DNA of 64,000 bases from Punica granatum (GCF_007655135.1 NC_045128.1:17004230-17068229), one strand, 5' to 3'. Shown: positions 21,611 through 36,600, counted from the first letter of the stretch. Numbers and translations are program-made. The notes: generated by a model not told the origin, from the sequence alone.

Positions 21611-24600
21611 TGCACTGCGTTCCTGAGAAGGTGCACGCCAATTAAAGTGCATTGCGGAAATAAAAGGTGCACCGCGTTCCTGAGAAGGTGCACGCCAATT
21701 AAAGTGCATTGCGGAAATAAAGGTGCACTGCGTTCCTGAGAAGGTGCACGCCAATTAAAGTGCATTGCGGAAATAAAGGTGCACTGCGTTCCTGAGAAGG
21801 TGCACGCCAATTAAAGTGCATTGCGGAAATAAAAGGTGCACTGCGTTCCTGAGAAGGTGCACGCCAATTAAAGTGCATTGCGGAAATAAAGGTGCACTGC
21901 GTTCCTGAGAAGGTGCACGCCAATTAAAGTGCATTGCGGAAATAAAAGGTGCACTGCGTTCCTGAGAAGGTGCACGCCAATTAAAGTGCATTGCGGAAAT
22001 AAAAGGTGCACTGCGTTCCTGAGAAGGTGCACGCCAATTAAAGTGCAGTGCGGAAATAAAAGGTGCACTGCGTTCCTGAGAAGGTGCACGCCAATTAAAG
22101 TGCATTGCGGAAATAAAGGTGCACTGCGTTCCTGAGAAGGTGCACGCCAATTAAAGTGCATTGCGGAAATAAAGGTGCACTGCGTTCCTGAGAAGGTGCA
22201 CGCCAATTAAAGTGCATTGCGGAAATAAAGGTGCACTGCGTTCCTGAGAAGGTGCACGCCAATTAAAGTGCATTGCGGAAATAAAAGGTGCACTGCGTTC
22301 CTGAGAAGGTGCACGCCAATTAAAGTGCATTGCGGAAATAAAGGTGCACTGCGTTCCTGAGAAGGTGCACGCCAATTAAAGTGCATTGCGGAAATAAAGG
22401 TGCACTGCGTTCCTGAGAAGGTGCACGCCAATTAAAGTGCATTGCGGAAATAAAAGGTGCACTGCGTTCCTGAGAAGGTGCACGCCAATTAAAGTGCATT
22501 GCGGAAATAAAGGTGCACTGCGTTCCTGAGAAGGTGCACGCCAATTAAAGTGCATTGCGGAAATAAAAGGTGCACTGCGTTCCTGAGAAGGTGCACGCCA
22601 ATTAAAGTGCATTGCGGAAATAAAGGTGCACTGCGTTCCTGAGAAGGTGCACGCCAATTAAAGTGCATTGCGGAAATAAAGGTGCACTGCGTTCCTGAGA
22701 AGGTGCACGCCAATTAAAGTGCATTGCGGAAATAAAGGTGCACTGCGTTCCTGAGAAGGTGCACGCCAATTAAAGTGCATTGCGGAAATAAAGGTGCACT
22801 GCGTTCCTGAGAAGGTGCACGCCAATTAAAGTGCATTGCGGAAATAAAAGGTGCACTGCGTTCCTGAGAAGGTGCACGCCAATTAAAGTGCATTGCGGAA
22901 ATAAAGGTGCACTGCGTTCCTGAGAAGGTGCACGCCAATTAAAGTGCATTGCGGAAATAAAAGGTGCACTGCGTTCCTGAGAAGGTGCACGCCAATTAAA
23001 GTGCATTGCGGAAATAAAGGTGCACTGCGTTCCTGAGAAGGTGCACGCCAATTAAAGTGCATTGCGGAAATAAAAGGTGCACTGCGTTCCTGAGAAGGTG
23101 CACGCCAATTAAAGTGCATTGCGGAAATAAAAGGTGCACTGCGTTCCTGAGAAGGTGCACGCCAATTAAAGTGCATTGCGGAAATAAAGGTGCACTGCGT
23201 TCCTGAGAAGGTGCACGCCAATTAAAGTGCATTGCGGAAATAAAAGGTGCACTGCGTTCCTGAGAAGGTGCACGCCAATTAAAGTGCATTGCGGAAATAA
23301 AGGTGCACTGCGTTCCTGAGAAGGTGCACGCCAATTAAAGTGCATTGCGGAAATAAAAGGTGCACTGCGTTCCTGAGAAGGTGCACGCCAATTAAAGTGC
23401 ATTGCGGAAATAAAGGTGCACTGCGTTCCTGAGAAGGTGCACGCCAATTAAAGTGCATTGCGGAAATAAAGGTGCACTGCGTTCCTGAGAAGGTGCACGC
23501 CAATTAAAGTGCATTGCGGAAATAAAAGGTGCACTGCGTTCCTGAGAAGGTGCACGCCAATTAAAGTGCATTGCGGAAATAAAAGGTGCACTGCGTTCCT
23601 GAGAAGGTGCACGCCAATTAAAGTGCATTGCGGAAATAAAAGGTGCACTGCGTTCCTGAGAAGGTGCACGCCAATTAAAGTGCATTGCGGAAATAAAGGT
23701 GCACTGCGTTCCTGAGAAGGTGCACGCCAATTAAAGTGCATTGCGGAAATAAAGGTGCACTGCGTTCCTGAGAAGGTGCACGCCAATTAAAGTGCATTGC
23801 GGAAATAAAAGGTGCACTGCGTTCCTGAGAAGGTGCACGCCAATTAAAGTGCATTGCGGAAATAAAAGGTGCACTGCGTTCCTGAGAAGGTGCACGCCAA
23901 TTAAAGTGCATTGCGGAAATAAAAGGTGCACTGCGTTCCTGAGAAGGTGCACGCCAATTAAAGTGCATTGCGGAAATAAAGGTGCACTGCGTTCCTGAGA
24001 AGGTGCACGCCAATTAAAGTGCATTGCGGAAATAAAGGTGCACTGCGTTCCTGAGAAGGTGCACGCCAATTAAAGTGCATTGCGGAAATAAAGGTGCACT
24101 GCGTTCCTGAGAAGGTGCACGCCAATTAAAGTGCATTGCGGAAATAAAGGTGCACTGCGTTCCTGAGAAGGTGCACGCCAATTAAAGTGCATTGCGGAAA
24201 TAAAGGTGCACTGCGTTCCTGAGAAGGTGCACGCCAATTAAAGTGCATTGCGGAAATAAAAGGTGCACTGCGTTCCTGAGAAGGTGCACGCCAATTAAAG
24301 TGCATTGCGGAAATAAAGGTGCACTGCGTTCCTGAGAAGGTGCACGCCAATTAAAGTGCATTGCGGAAATAAAAGGTGCACTGCGTTCCTGAGAAGGTGC
24401 ACGCCAATTAAAGTGCATTGCGGAAATAAAGGTGCACTGCGTTCCTGAGAAGGTGCACGCCAATTAAAGTGCATTGCGGAAATAAAGGTGCACTGCGTTC
24501 CTGAGAAGGTGCACGCCAATTAAAGTGCATTGCGGAAATAAAGGTGCACTGCGTTCCTGAGAAGGTGCACGCCAATTAAAGTGCATTGCGGAAATAAAGG

Positions 24601-27600
24601 TGCACTGCGTTCCTGAGAAGGTGCACGCCAATTAAAGTGCATTGCGGAAATAAAGGTGCACTGCGTTCCTGAGAAGGTGCACGCCAATTAAAGTGCATTG
24701 CGGAAATAAAGGTGCACTGCGTTCCTGAGAAGGTGCACGCCAATTAAAGTGCATTGCGGAAATAAAGGTGCACTGCGTTCCTGAGAAGGTGCACGCCAAT
24801 TAAAGTGCATTGCGGAAATAAAAGGTGCACTGCGTTCCTGAGAAGGTGCACGCCAATTAAAGTGCATTGCGGAAATAAAGGTGCACTGCGTTCCTGAGAA
24901 GGTGCACGCCAATTAAAGTGCATTGCGGAAATAAAAGGTGCACTGCGTTCCTGAGAAGGTGCACGCCAATTAAAGTGCATTGCGGAAATAAAAGGTGCAC
25001 TGCGTTCCTGAGAAGGTGCACGCCAATTAAAGTGCATTGCGGAAATAAAAGGTGCACTGCGTTCCTGAGAAGGTGCACGCCAATTAAAGTGCATTGCGGA
25101 AATAAAGGTGCACTGCGTTCCTGAGAAGGTGCACGCCAATTAAAGTGCATTGCGGAAATAAAGGTGCACTGCGTTCCTGAGAAGGTGCACGCCAATTAAA
25201 GTGCATTGCGGAAATAAAGGTGCACTGCGTTCCTGAGAAGGTGCACGCCAATTAAAGTGCATTGCGGAAATAAAGGTGCACTGCGTTCCTGAGAAGGTGC
25301 ACGCCAATTAAAGTGCATTGCGGAAATAAAGGTGCACTGCGTTCCTGAGAAGGTGCACGCCAATTAAAGTGCATTGCGGAAATAAAGGTGCACTGCGTTC
25401 CTGAGAAGGTGCACGCCAATTAAAGTGCATTGCGGAAATAAAGGTGCACTGCGTTCCTGAGAAGGTGCACGCCAATTAAAGTGCATTGCGGAAATAAAAG
25501 GTGCACTGCGTTCCTGAGAAGGTGCACGCCAATTAAAGTGCATTGCGGAAATAAAGGTGCACTGCGTTCCTGAGAAGGTGCACGCCAATTAAAGTGCATT
25601 GCGGAAATAAAGGTGCACTGCGTTCCTGAGAAGGTGCACGCCAATTAAAGTGCATTGCGGAAATAAAGGTGCACTGCGTTCCTGAGAAGGTGCACGCCAA
25701 TTAAAGTGCATTGCGGAAATAAAGGTGCACTGCGTTCCTGAGAAGGTGCACGCCAATTAAAGTGCATTGCGGAAATAAAAGGTGCACTGCGTTCCTGAGA
25801 AGGTGCACGCCAATTAAAGTGCATTGCGGAAATAAAGGTGCACTGCGTTCCTGAGAAGGTGCACGCCAATTAAAGTGCATTGCGGAAATAAAGGTGCACT
25901 GCGTTCCTGAGAAGGTGCACGCCAATTAAAGTGCATTGCGGAAATAAAGGTGCACTGCGTTCCTGAGAAGGTGCACGCCAATTAAAGTGCATTGCGGAAA
26001 TAAAGGTGCACTGCGTTCCTGAGAAGGTGCACGCCAATTAAAGTGCATTGCGGAAATAAAGGTGCACTGCGTTCCTGAGAAGGTGCACGCCAATTAAAGT
26101 GCATTGCGGAAATAAAGGTGCACTGCGTTCCTGAGAAGGTGCACGCCAATTAAAGTGCATTGCGGAAATAAAGGTGCACTGCGTTCCTGAGAAGGTGCAC
26201 GCCAATTAAAGTGCATTGCGGAAATAAAGGTGCACTGCGTTCCTGAGAAGGTGCACGCCAATTAGAGTGCATTGCGGAAATAAAGGTGCACTGCGTTCCT
26301 GAGAAGGTGCACGCCAATTAAAGTGCATTGCGGAAATAAAGGTGCACTGCGTTCCTGAGAAGGTGCACGCCAATTAAAGTGCATTGCGGAAATAAAGGTG
26401 CACTGCGTTCCTGAGAAGGTGCACGCCAATTAAAGTGCATTGCGGAAATAAAGGTGCACTGCGTTCCTGAGAAGGTGCACGCCAATTAAAGTGCATTGCG
26501 GAAATAAAAGGTGCACTGCGTTCCTGAGAAGGTGCACGCCAATTAAAGTGCATTGCGGAAATAAAGGTGCACTGCGTTCCTGAGAAGGTGCACGCCAATT
26601 AAAGTGCATTGCGGAAATAAAAGGTGCACTGCGTTCCTGAGAAGGTGCACGCCAATTAAAGTGCATTGCGGAAATAAAGGTGCACTGCGTTCCTGAGAAG
26701 GTGCACGCCAATTAAAGTGCATTGCGGAAATAAAGGTGCACTGCGTTCCTGAGAAGGTGCACGCCAATTAAAGTGCATTGCGGAAATAAAAGGTGCACTG
26801 CGTTCCTGAGAAGGTGCACGCCAATTAAAGTGCATTGCGGAAATAAAGGTGCACTGCGTTCCTGAGAAGGTGCACGCCAATTAAAGTGCATTGCGGAAAT
26901 AAAGGTGCACTGCGTTCCTGAGAAGGTGCACGCCAATTAAAGTGCATTGCGGAAATAAAGGTGCACTGCGTTCCTGAGAAGGTGCACGCCAATTAAAGTG
27001 CATTGCGGAAATAAAGGTGCACTGCGTTCCTGAGAAGGTGCACGCCAATTAGAGTGCATTGCGGAAATAAAGGTGCACTGCGTTCCTGAGAAGGTGCACG
27101 CCAATTAGAGTGCATTGCGGAAATAAAGGTGCACTGCGTTCCTGAGAAGGTGCACGCCAATTAGAGTGCATTGCGGAAATAAAGGTGCACTGCGTTCCTG
27201 AGAAGGTGCACGCCAATTAAAGTGCATTGCGGAAATAAAGGTGCACTGCGTTCCTGAGAAGGTGCACGCCAATTAAAGTGCATTGCGGAAATAAAGGTGC
27301 ACTGCGTTCCTGAGAAGGTGCACGCCAATTAAAGTGCATTGCGGAAATAAAAGGTGCACTGCGTTCCTGAGAAGGTGCACGCCAATTAAAGTGCATTGCG
27401 GAAATAAAGGTGCACTGCGTTCCTGAGAAGGTGCACGCCAATTAAAGTGCATTGCGGAAATAAAGGTGCACTGCGTTCCTGAGAAGGTGCACGCCAATTA
27501 AAGTGCATTGCGGAAATAAAGGTGCACTGCGTTCCTGAGAAGGTGCACGCCAATTAAAGTGCATTGCGGAAATAAAGGTGCACTGCGTTCCTGAGAAGGT

Positions 27601-30600
27601 GCACGCCAATTAAAGTGCATTGCGGAAATAAAGGTGCACTGCGTTCCTGAGAAGGTGCACGCCAATTAAAGTGCATTGCGGAAATAAAGGTGCACTGCGT
27701 TCCTGAGAAGGTGCACGCCAATTAAAGTGCATTGCGGAAATAAAAGGTGCACTGCGTTCCTGAGAAGGTGCACGCCAATTAAAGTGCATTGCGGAAATAA
27801 AAGGTGCACTGCGTTCCTGAGAAGGTGCACGCCAATTAAAGTGCATTGCGGAAATAAAGGTGCACTGCGTTCCTGAGAAGGTGCACGCCAATTAAAGTGC
27901 ATTGCGGAAATAAAAGGTGCACTGCGTTCCTGAGAAGGTGCACGCCAATTAAAGTGCATTGCGGAAATAAAGGTGCACTGCGTTCCTGAGAAGGTGCACG
28001 CCAATTAAAGTGCATTGCGGAAATAAAAGGTGCACTGCGTTCCTGAGAAGGTGCACGCCAATTAAAGTGCATTGCGGAAATAAAGGTGCACTGCGTTCCT
28101 GAGAAGGTGCACGCCAATTAAAGTGCATTGCGGAAATAAAGGTGCACTGCGTTCCTGAGAAGGTGCACGCCAATTAAAGTGCATTGCGGAAATAAAGGTG
28201 CACTGCGTTCCTGAGAAGGTGCACGCCAATTAAAGTGCATTGCGGAAATAAAGGTGCACTGCGTTCCTGAGAAGGTGCACGCCAATTAAAGTGCATTGCG
28301 GAAATAAAGGTGCACTGCGTTCCTGAGAAGGTGCACGCCAATTAAAGTGCATTGCGGAAATAAAGGTGCACTGCGTTCCTGAGAAGGTGCACGCCAATTA
28401 AAGTGCATTGCGGAAATAAAAGGTGCACTGCGTTCCTGAGAAGGTGCACGCCAATTAAAGTGCATTGCGGAAATAAAGGTGCACTGCGTTCCTGAGAAGG
28501 TGCACGCCAATTAAAGTGCATTGCGGAAATAAAGGTGCACTGCGTTCCTGAGAAGGTGCACGCCAATTAAAGTGCATTGCGGAAATAAAAGGTGCACTGC
28601 GTTCCTGAGAAGGTGCACGCCAATTAAAGTGCATTGCGGAAATAAAAGGTGCACTGCGTTCCTGAGAAGGTGCACGCCAATTAAAGTGCATTGCGGAAAT
28701 AAAAGGTGCACTGCGTTCCTGAGAAGGTGCACGCCAATTAAAGTGCATTGCGGAAATAAAAGGTGCACTGCGTTCCTGAGAAGGTGCACGCCAATTAAAG
28801 TGCATTGCGGAAATAAAAGGTGCACTGCGTTCCTGAGAAGGTGCACGCCAATTAAAGTGCATTGCGGAAATAAAGGTGCACTGCGTTCCTGAGAAGGTGC
28901 ACGCCAATTAAAGTGCATTGCGGAAATAAAGGTGCACTGCGTTCCTGAGAAGGTGCACGCCAATTAAAGTGCATTGCGGAAATAAAAGGTGCACTGCGTT
29001 CCTGAGAAGGTGCACGCCAATTAAAGTGCATTGCGGAAATAAAGGTGCACTGCGTTCCTGAGAAGGTGCACGCCAATTAAAGTGCATTGCGGAAATAAAG
29101 GTGCACTGCGTTCCTGAGAAGGTGCACGCCAATTAAAGTGCATTGCGGAAATAAAGGTGCACTGCGTTCCTGAGAAGGTGCACGCCAATTAAAGTGCATT
29201 GCGGAAATAAAGGTGCACTGCGTTCCTGAGAAGGTGCACGCCAATTAAAGTGCATTGCGGAAATAAAAGGTGCACTGCGTTCCTGAGAAGGTGCACGCCA
29301 ATTAAAGTGCATTGCGGAAATAAAGGTGCACTGCGTTCCTGAGAAGGTGCACGCCAATTAAAGTGCATTGCGGAAATAAAAGGTGCACTGCGTTCCTGAG
29401 AAGGTGCACGCCAATTAAAGTGCATTGCGGAAATAAAGGTGCACTGCGTTCCTGAGAAGGTGCACGCCAATTAAAGTGCATTGCGGAAATAAAAGGTGCA
29501 CTGCGTTCCTGAGAAGGTGCACGCCAATTAAAGTGCATTGCGGAAATAAAGGTGCACTGCGTTCCTGAGAAGGTGCACGCCAATTAAAGTGCATTGCGGA
29601 AATAAAAGGTGCACTGCGTTCCTGAGAAGGTGCACGCCAATTAAAGTGCATTGCGGAAATAAAGGTGCACTGCGTTCCTGAGAAGGTGCACGCCAATTAA
29701 AGTGCATTGCGGAAATAAAAGGTGCACTGCGTTCCTGAGAAGGTGCACGCCAATTAAAGTGCATTGCGGAAATAAAAGGTGCACTGCGTTCCTGAGAAGG
29801 TGCACGCCAATTAAAGTGCATTGCGGAAATAAAGGTGCACTGCGTTCCTGAGAAGGTGCACGCCAATTAAAGTGCATTGCGGAAATAAAAGGTGCACTGC
29901 GTTCCTGAGAAGGTGCACGCCAATTAAAGTGCATTGCGGAAATAAAGGTGCACTGCGTTCCTGAGAAGGTGCACGCCAATTAAAGTGCATTGCGGAAATA
30001 AAGGTGCACTGCGTTCCTGAGAAGGTGCACGCCAATTAAAGTGCATTGCGGAAATAAAGGTGCACTGCGTTCCTGAGAAGGTGCACGCCAATTAAAGTGC
30101 ATTGCGGAAATAAAGGTGCACTGCGTTCCTGAGAAGGTGCACGCCAATTAAAGTGCATTGCGGAAATAAAGGTGCACTGCGTTCCTGAGAAGGTGCACGC
30201 CAATTAAAGTGCATTGCGGAAATAAAGGTGCACTGCGTTCCTGAGAAGGTGCACGCCAATTAAAGTGCATTGCGGAAATAAAGGTGCACTGCGTTCCTGA
30301 GAAGGTGCACGCCAATTAAAGTGCATTGCGGAAATAAAGGTGCACTGCGTTCCTGAGAAGGTGCACGCCAATTAAAGTGCATTGCGGAAATAAAGGTGCA
30401 CTGCGTTCCTGAGAAGGTGCACGCCAATTAAAGTGCATTGCGGAAATAAAGGTGCACTGCGTTCCTGAGAAGGTGCACGCCAATTAAAGTGCATTGCGGA
30501 AATAAAGGTGCACTGCGTTCCTGAGAAGGTGCACGCCAATTAAAGTGCATTGCGGAAATAAAGGTGCACTGCGTTCCTGAGAAGGTGCACGCCAATTAAA

Positions 30601-33600
30601 GTGCATTGCGGAAATAAAGGTGCACTGCGTTCCTGAGAAGGTGCACGCCAATTAAAGTGCATTGCGGAAATAAAGGTGCACTGCGTTCCTGAGAAGGTGC
30701 ACGCCAATTAAAGTGCATTGCGGAAATAAAGGTGCACTGCGTTCCTGAGAAGGTGCACGCCAATTAAAGTGCATTGCGGAAATAAAAGGTGCACTGCGTT
30801 CCTGAGAAGGTGCACGCCAATTAAAGTGCATTGCGGAAATAAAGGTGCACTGCGTTCCTGAGAAGGTGCACGCCAATTAAAGTGCATTGCGGAAATAAAG
30901 GTGCACTGCGTTCCTGAGAAGGTGCACGCCAATTAAAGTGCATTGCGGAAATAAAGGTGCACTGCGTTCCTGAGAAGGTGCACGCCAATTAAAGTGCATT
31001 GCGGAAATAAAGGTGCACTGCGTTCCTGAGAAGGTGCACGCCAATTAAAGTGCATTGCGGAAATAAAGGTGCACTGCGTTCCTGAGAAGGTGCACGCCAA
31101 TTAAAGTGCATTGCGGAAATAAAGGTGCACTGCGTTCCTGAGAAGGTGCACGCCAATTAAAGTGCATTGCGGAAATAAAAGGTGCACTGCGTTCCTGAGA
31201 AGGTGCACGCCAATTAAAGTGCATTGCGGAAATAAAAGGTGCACTGCGTTCCTGAGAAGGTGCACGCCAATTAAAGTGCATTGCGGAAATAAAGGTGCAC
31301 TGCGTTCCTGAGAAGGTGCACGCCAATTAAAGTGCATTGCGGAAATAAAGGTGCACTGCGTTCCTGAGAAGGTGCACGCCAATTAAAGTGCATTGCGGAA
31401 ATAAAGGTGCACTGCGTTCCTGAGAAGGTGCACGCCAATTAAAGTGCATTGCGGAAATAAAGGTGCACTGCGTTCCTGAGAAGGTGCACGCCAATTAAAG
31501 TGCATTGCGGAAATAAAGGTGCACTGCGTTCCTGAGAAGGTGCACGCCAATTAAAGTGCATTGCGGAAATAAAGGTGCACTGCGTTCCTGAGAAGGTGCA
31601 CGCCAATTAAAGTGCATTGCGGAAATAAAGGTGCACTGCGTTCCTGAGAAGGTGCACGCCAATTAAAGTGCATTGCGGAAATAAAGGTGCACTGCGTTCC
31701 TGAGAAGGTGCACGCCAATTAAAGTGCATTGCGGAAATAAAAGGTGCACTGCGTTCCTGAGAAGGTGCACGCCAATTAAAGTGCATTGCGGAAATAAAAG
31801 GTGCACTGCGTTCCTGAGAAGGTGCACGCCAATTAAAGTGCATTGCGGAAATAAAGGTGCACTGCGTTCCTGAGAAGGTGCACGCCAATTAAAGTGCATT
31901 GCGGAAATAAAGGTGCACTGCGTTCCTGAGAAGGTGCACGCCAATTAAAGTGCATTGCGGAAATAAAGGTGCACTGCGTTCCTGAGAAGGTGCACGCCAA
32001 TTAAAGTGCATTGCGGAAATAAAGGTGCACTGCGTTCCTGAGAAGGTGCACGCCAATTAAAGTGCATTGCGGAAATAAAAGGTGCACTGCGTTCCTGAGA
32101 AGGTGCACGCCAATTAAAGTGCATTGCGGAAATAAAAGGTGCACTGCGTTCCTGAGAAGGTGCACGCCAATTAAAGTGCATTGCGGAAATAAAGGTGCAC
32201 TGCGTTCCTGAGAAGGTGCACGCCAATTAAAGTGCATTGCGGAAATAAAAGGTGCACTGCGTTCCTGAGAAGGTGCACGCCAATTAAAGTGCATTGCGGA
32301 AATAAAGGTGCACTGCGTTCCTGAGAAGGTGCACGCCAATTAAAGTGCATTGCGGAAATAAAGGTGCACTGCGTTCCTGAGAAGGTGCACGCCAATTAAA
32401 GTGCATTGCGGAAATAAAAGGTGCACTGCGTTCCTGAGAAGGTGCACGCCAATTAAAGTGCATTGCGGAAATAAAGGTGCACTGCGTTCCTGAGAAGGTG
32501 CACGCCAATTAAAGTGCATTGCGGAAATAAAGGTGCACTGCGTTCCTGAGAAGGTGCACGCCAATTAAAGTGCATTGCGGAAATAAAGGTGCACTGCGTT
32601 CCTGAGAAGGTGCACGCCAATTAAAGTGCATTGCGGAAATAAAGGTGCACTGCGTTCCTGAGAAGGTGCACGCCAATTAGAGTGCATTGCGGAAATAAAG
32701 GTGCACTGCGTTCCTGAGAAGGTGCACGCCAATTAAAGTGCATTGCGGAAATAAAGGTGCACTGCGTTCCTGAGAAGGTGCACGCCAATTAAAGTGCATT
32801 GCGGAAATAAAGGTGCACTGCGTTCCTGAGAAGGTGCACGCCAATTAAAGTGCATTGCGGAAATAAAGGTGCACTGCGTTCCTGAGAAGGTGCACGCCAA
32901 TTAAAGTGCATTGCGGAAATAAAAGGTGCACTGCGTTCCTGAGAAGGTGCACGCCAATTAAAGTGCATTGCGGAAATAAAAGGTGCACTGCGTTCCTGAG
33001 AAGGTGCACGCCAATTAAAGTGCATTGCGGAAATAAAAGGTGCACTGCGTTCCTGAGAAGGTGCACGCCAATTAAAGTGCATTGCGGAAATAAAGGTGCA
33101 CTGCGTTCCTGAGAAGGTGCACGCCAATTAAAGTGCATTGCGGAAATAAAGGTGCACTGCGTTCCTGAGAAGGTGCACGCCAATTAAAGTGCATTGCGGA
33201 AATAAAGGTGCACTGCGTTCCTGAGAAGGTGCACGCCAATTAAAGTGCATTGCGGAAATAAAGGTGCACTGCGTTCCTGAGAAGGTGCACGCCAATTAAA
33301 GTGCATTGCGGAAATAAAAGGTGCACTGCGTTCCTGAGAAGGTGCACGCCAATTAAAGTGCATTGCGGAAATAAAGGTGCACTGCGTTCCTGAGAAGGTG
33401 CACGCCAATTAAAGTGCATTGCGGAAATAAAAGGTGCACTGCGTTCCTGAGAAGGTGCACGCCAATTAAAGTGCATTGCGGAAATAAAAGGTGCACTGCG
33501 TTCCTGAGAAGGTGCACGCCAATTAAAGTGCATTGCGGAAATAAAGGTGCACTGCGTTCCTGAGAAGGTGCACGCCAATTAAAGTGCATTGCGGAAATAA

Positions 33601-36600
33601 AAGGTGCACTGCGTTCCTGAGAAGGTGCACGCCAATTAAAGTGCATTGCGGAAATAAAGGTGCACTGCGTTCCTGAGAAGGTGCACGCCAATTAAAGTGC
33701 ATTGCGGAAATAAAAGGTGCACTGCGTTCCTGAGAAGGTGCACGCCAATTAAAGTGCATTGCGGAAATAAAGGTGCACTGCGTTCCTGAGAAGGTGCACG
33801 CCAATTAAAGTGCATTGCGGAAATAAAAGGTGCACTGCGTTCCTGAGAAGGTGCACGCCAATTAAAGTGCATTGCGGAAATAAAAGGTGCACTGCGTTCC
33901 TGAGAAGGTGCACGCCAATTAGAGTGCATTGCGGAAATAAAGGTGCACTGCGTTCATGAGAAGGTGCACCCCAATTACAGTGCATTGCGGAAATAAAGGT
34001 GCACTGCGTTCCTGAGAAGGTGCACGCCAATTAGAGTGCATTGCGGAAATAAAGGTGCACTGCGTTCCTGAGAAGGTGCACGCCAATTAAAGTGCATTGC
34101 GGAAATAAAGGTGCACTGCGTTCCTGAGAAGGTGCACGCCAATTAAAGTGCATTGCGGAAATAAAAGGTGCACTGCGTTCCTGAGAAGGTGCACGCCAAT
34201 TAAAGTGCATTGCGGAAATAAAAGGTGCACTGCGTTCCTGAGAAGGTGCACGCCAATTAAAGTGCATTGCGGAAATAAAGGTGCACTGCGTTCCTGAGAA
34301 GGTGCACGCCAATTAAAGTGCATTGCGGAAATAAAGGTGCACTGCGTTCCTGAGAAGGTGCACGCCAATTAAAGTGCATTGCGGAAATAAAAGGTGCACT
34401 GCGTTCCTGAGAAGGTGCACGCCAATTAAAGTGCATTGCGGAAATAAAGGTGCACTGCGTTCCTGAGAAGGTGCACGCCAATTAAAGTGCATTGCGGAAA
34501 TAAAGGTGCACTGCGTTCCTGAGAAGGTGCACGCCAATTAAAGTGCATTGCGGAAATAAAGGTGCACTGCGTTCCTGAGAAGGTGCACGCCAATTAAAGT
34601 GCATTGCGGAAATAAAGGTGCACTGCGTTCCTGAGAAGGTGCACGCCAATTAAAGTGCATTGCGGAAATAAAGGTGCACTGCGTTCCTGAGAAGGTGCAC
34701 GCCAATTAAAGTGCATTGCGGAAATAAAGGTGCACTGCGTTCCTGAGAAGGTGCACGCCAATTAAAGTGCATTGCGGAAATAAAAGGTGCACTGCGTTCC
34801 TGAGAAGGTGCACGCCAATTAAAGTGCATTGCGGAAATAAAAGGTGCACTGCGTTCCTGAGAAGGTGCACGCCAATTAAAGTGCATTGCGGAAATAAAAG
34901 GTGCACTGCGTTCCTGAGAAGGTGCACGCCAATTAAAGTGCATTGCGGAAATAAAGGTGCACTGCGTTCCTGAGAAGGTGCACGCCAATTAAAGTGCATT
35001 GCGGAAATAAAAGGTGCACTGCGTTCCTGAGAAGGTGCACGCCAATTAAAGTGCATTGCGGAAATAAAAGGTGCACTGCGTTCCTGAGAAGGTGCACGCC
35101 AATTAAAGTGCATTGCGGAAATAAAAGGTGCACTGCGTTCCTGAGAAGGTGCACGCCAATTAAAGTGCATTGCGGAAATAAAAGGTGCACTGCGTTCCTG
35201 AGAAGGTGCACGCCAATTAAAGTGCATTGCGGAAATAAAAGGTGCACTGCGTTCCTGAGAAGGTGCACGCCAATTAAAGTGCATTGCGGAAATAAAAGGT
35301 GCACTGCGTTCCTGAGAAGGTGCACGCCAATTAAAGTGCATTGCGGAAATAAAGGTGCACTGCGTTCCTGAGAAGGTGCACGCCAATTAAAGTGCATTGC
35401 GGAAATAAAGGTGCACTGCGTTCCTGAGAAGGTGCACGCCAATTAAAGTGCATTGCGGAAATAAAAGGTGCACTGCGTTCCTGAGAAGGTGCACGCCAAT
35501 TAAAGTGCATTGCGGAAATAAAAGGTGCACTGCGTTCCTGAGAAGGTGCACGCCAATTAAAGTGCATTGCGGAAATAAAGGTGCACTGCGTTCCTGAGAA
35601 GGTGCACGCCAATTAAAGTGCATTGCGGAAATAAAGGTGCACTGCGTTCCTGAGAAGGTGCACGCCAATTAAAGTGCATTGCGGAAATAAAGGTGCACTG
35701 CGTTCCTGAGAAGGTGCACGCCAATTAAAGTGCATTGCGGAAATAAAAGGTGCACTGCGTTCCTGAGAAGGTGCACGCCAATTAAAGTGCATTGCGGAAA
35801 TAAAGGTGCACTGCGTTCCTGAGAAGGTGCACGCCAATTAAAGTGCATTGCGGAAATAAAGGTGCACTGCGTTCCTGAGAAGGTGCACGCCAATTAAAGT
35901 GCATTGCGGAAATAAAGGTGCACTGCGTTCCTGAGAAGGTGCACGCCAATTAAAGTGCATTGCGGAAATAAAGGTGCACTGCGTTCCTGAGAAGGTGCAC
36001 GCCAATTAAAGTGCATTGCGGAAATAAAGGTGCACTGCGTTCCTGAGAAGGTGCACGCCAATTAAAGTGCATTGCGGAAATAAAGGTGCACTGCGTTCCT
36101 GAGAAGGTGCACGCCAATTAAAGTGCATTGCGGAAATAAAGGTGCACTGCGTTCCTGAGAAGGTGCACGCCAATTAAAGTGCATTGCGGAAATAAAGGTG
36201 CACTGCGTTCCTGAGAAGGTGCACGCCAATTAAAGTGCATTGCGGAAATAAAGGTGCACTGCGTTCCTGAGAAGGTGCACGCCAATTAAAGTGCATTGCG
36301 GAAATAAAGGTGCACTGCGTTCCTGAGAAGGTGCACGCCAATTAAAGTGCATTGCGGAAATAAAAGGTGCACTGCGTTCCTGAGAAGGTGCACGCCAATT
36401 AAAGTGCATTGCGGAAATAAAGGTGCACTGCGTTCCTGAGAAGGTGCACGCCAATTAAAGTGCATTGCGGAAATAAAGGTGCACTGCGTTCCTGAGAAGG
36501 TGCACGCCAATTAAAGTGCATTGCGGAAATAAAAGGTGCACTGCGTTCCTGAGAAGGTGCACGCCAATTAAAGTGCATTGCGGAAATAAAAGGTGCACTG

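Noticed and set aside
34706..35386. Long open frames in the satellite (up to 226 codons) on both strands
   Set aside because: They appear only where several 57-bp monomers follow each other, because 57 is divisible by three. The encoded peptide is a repeated 19-mer in whichever frame is open, and 56-bp monomers break it at random.
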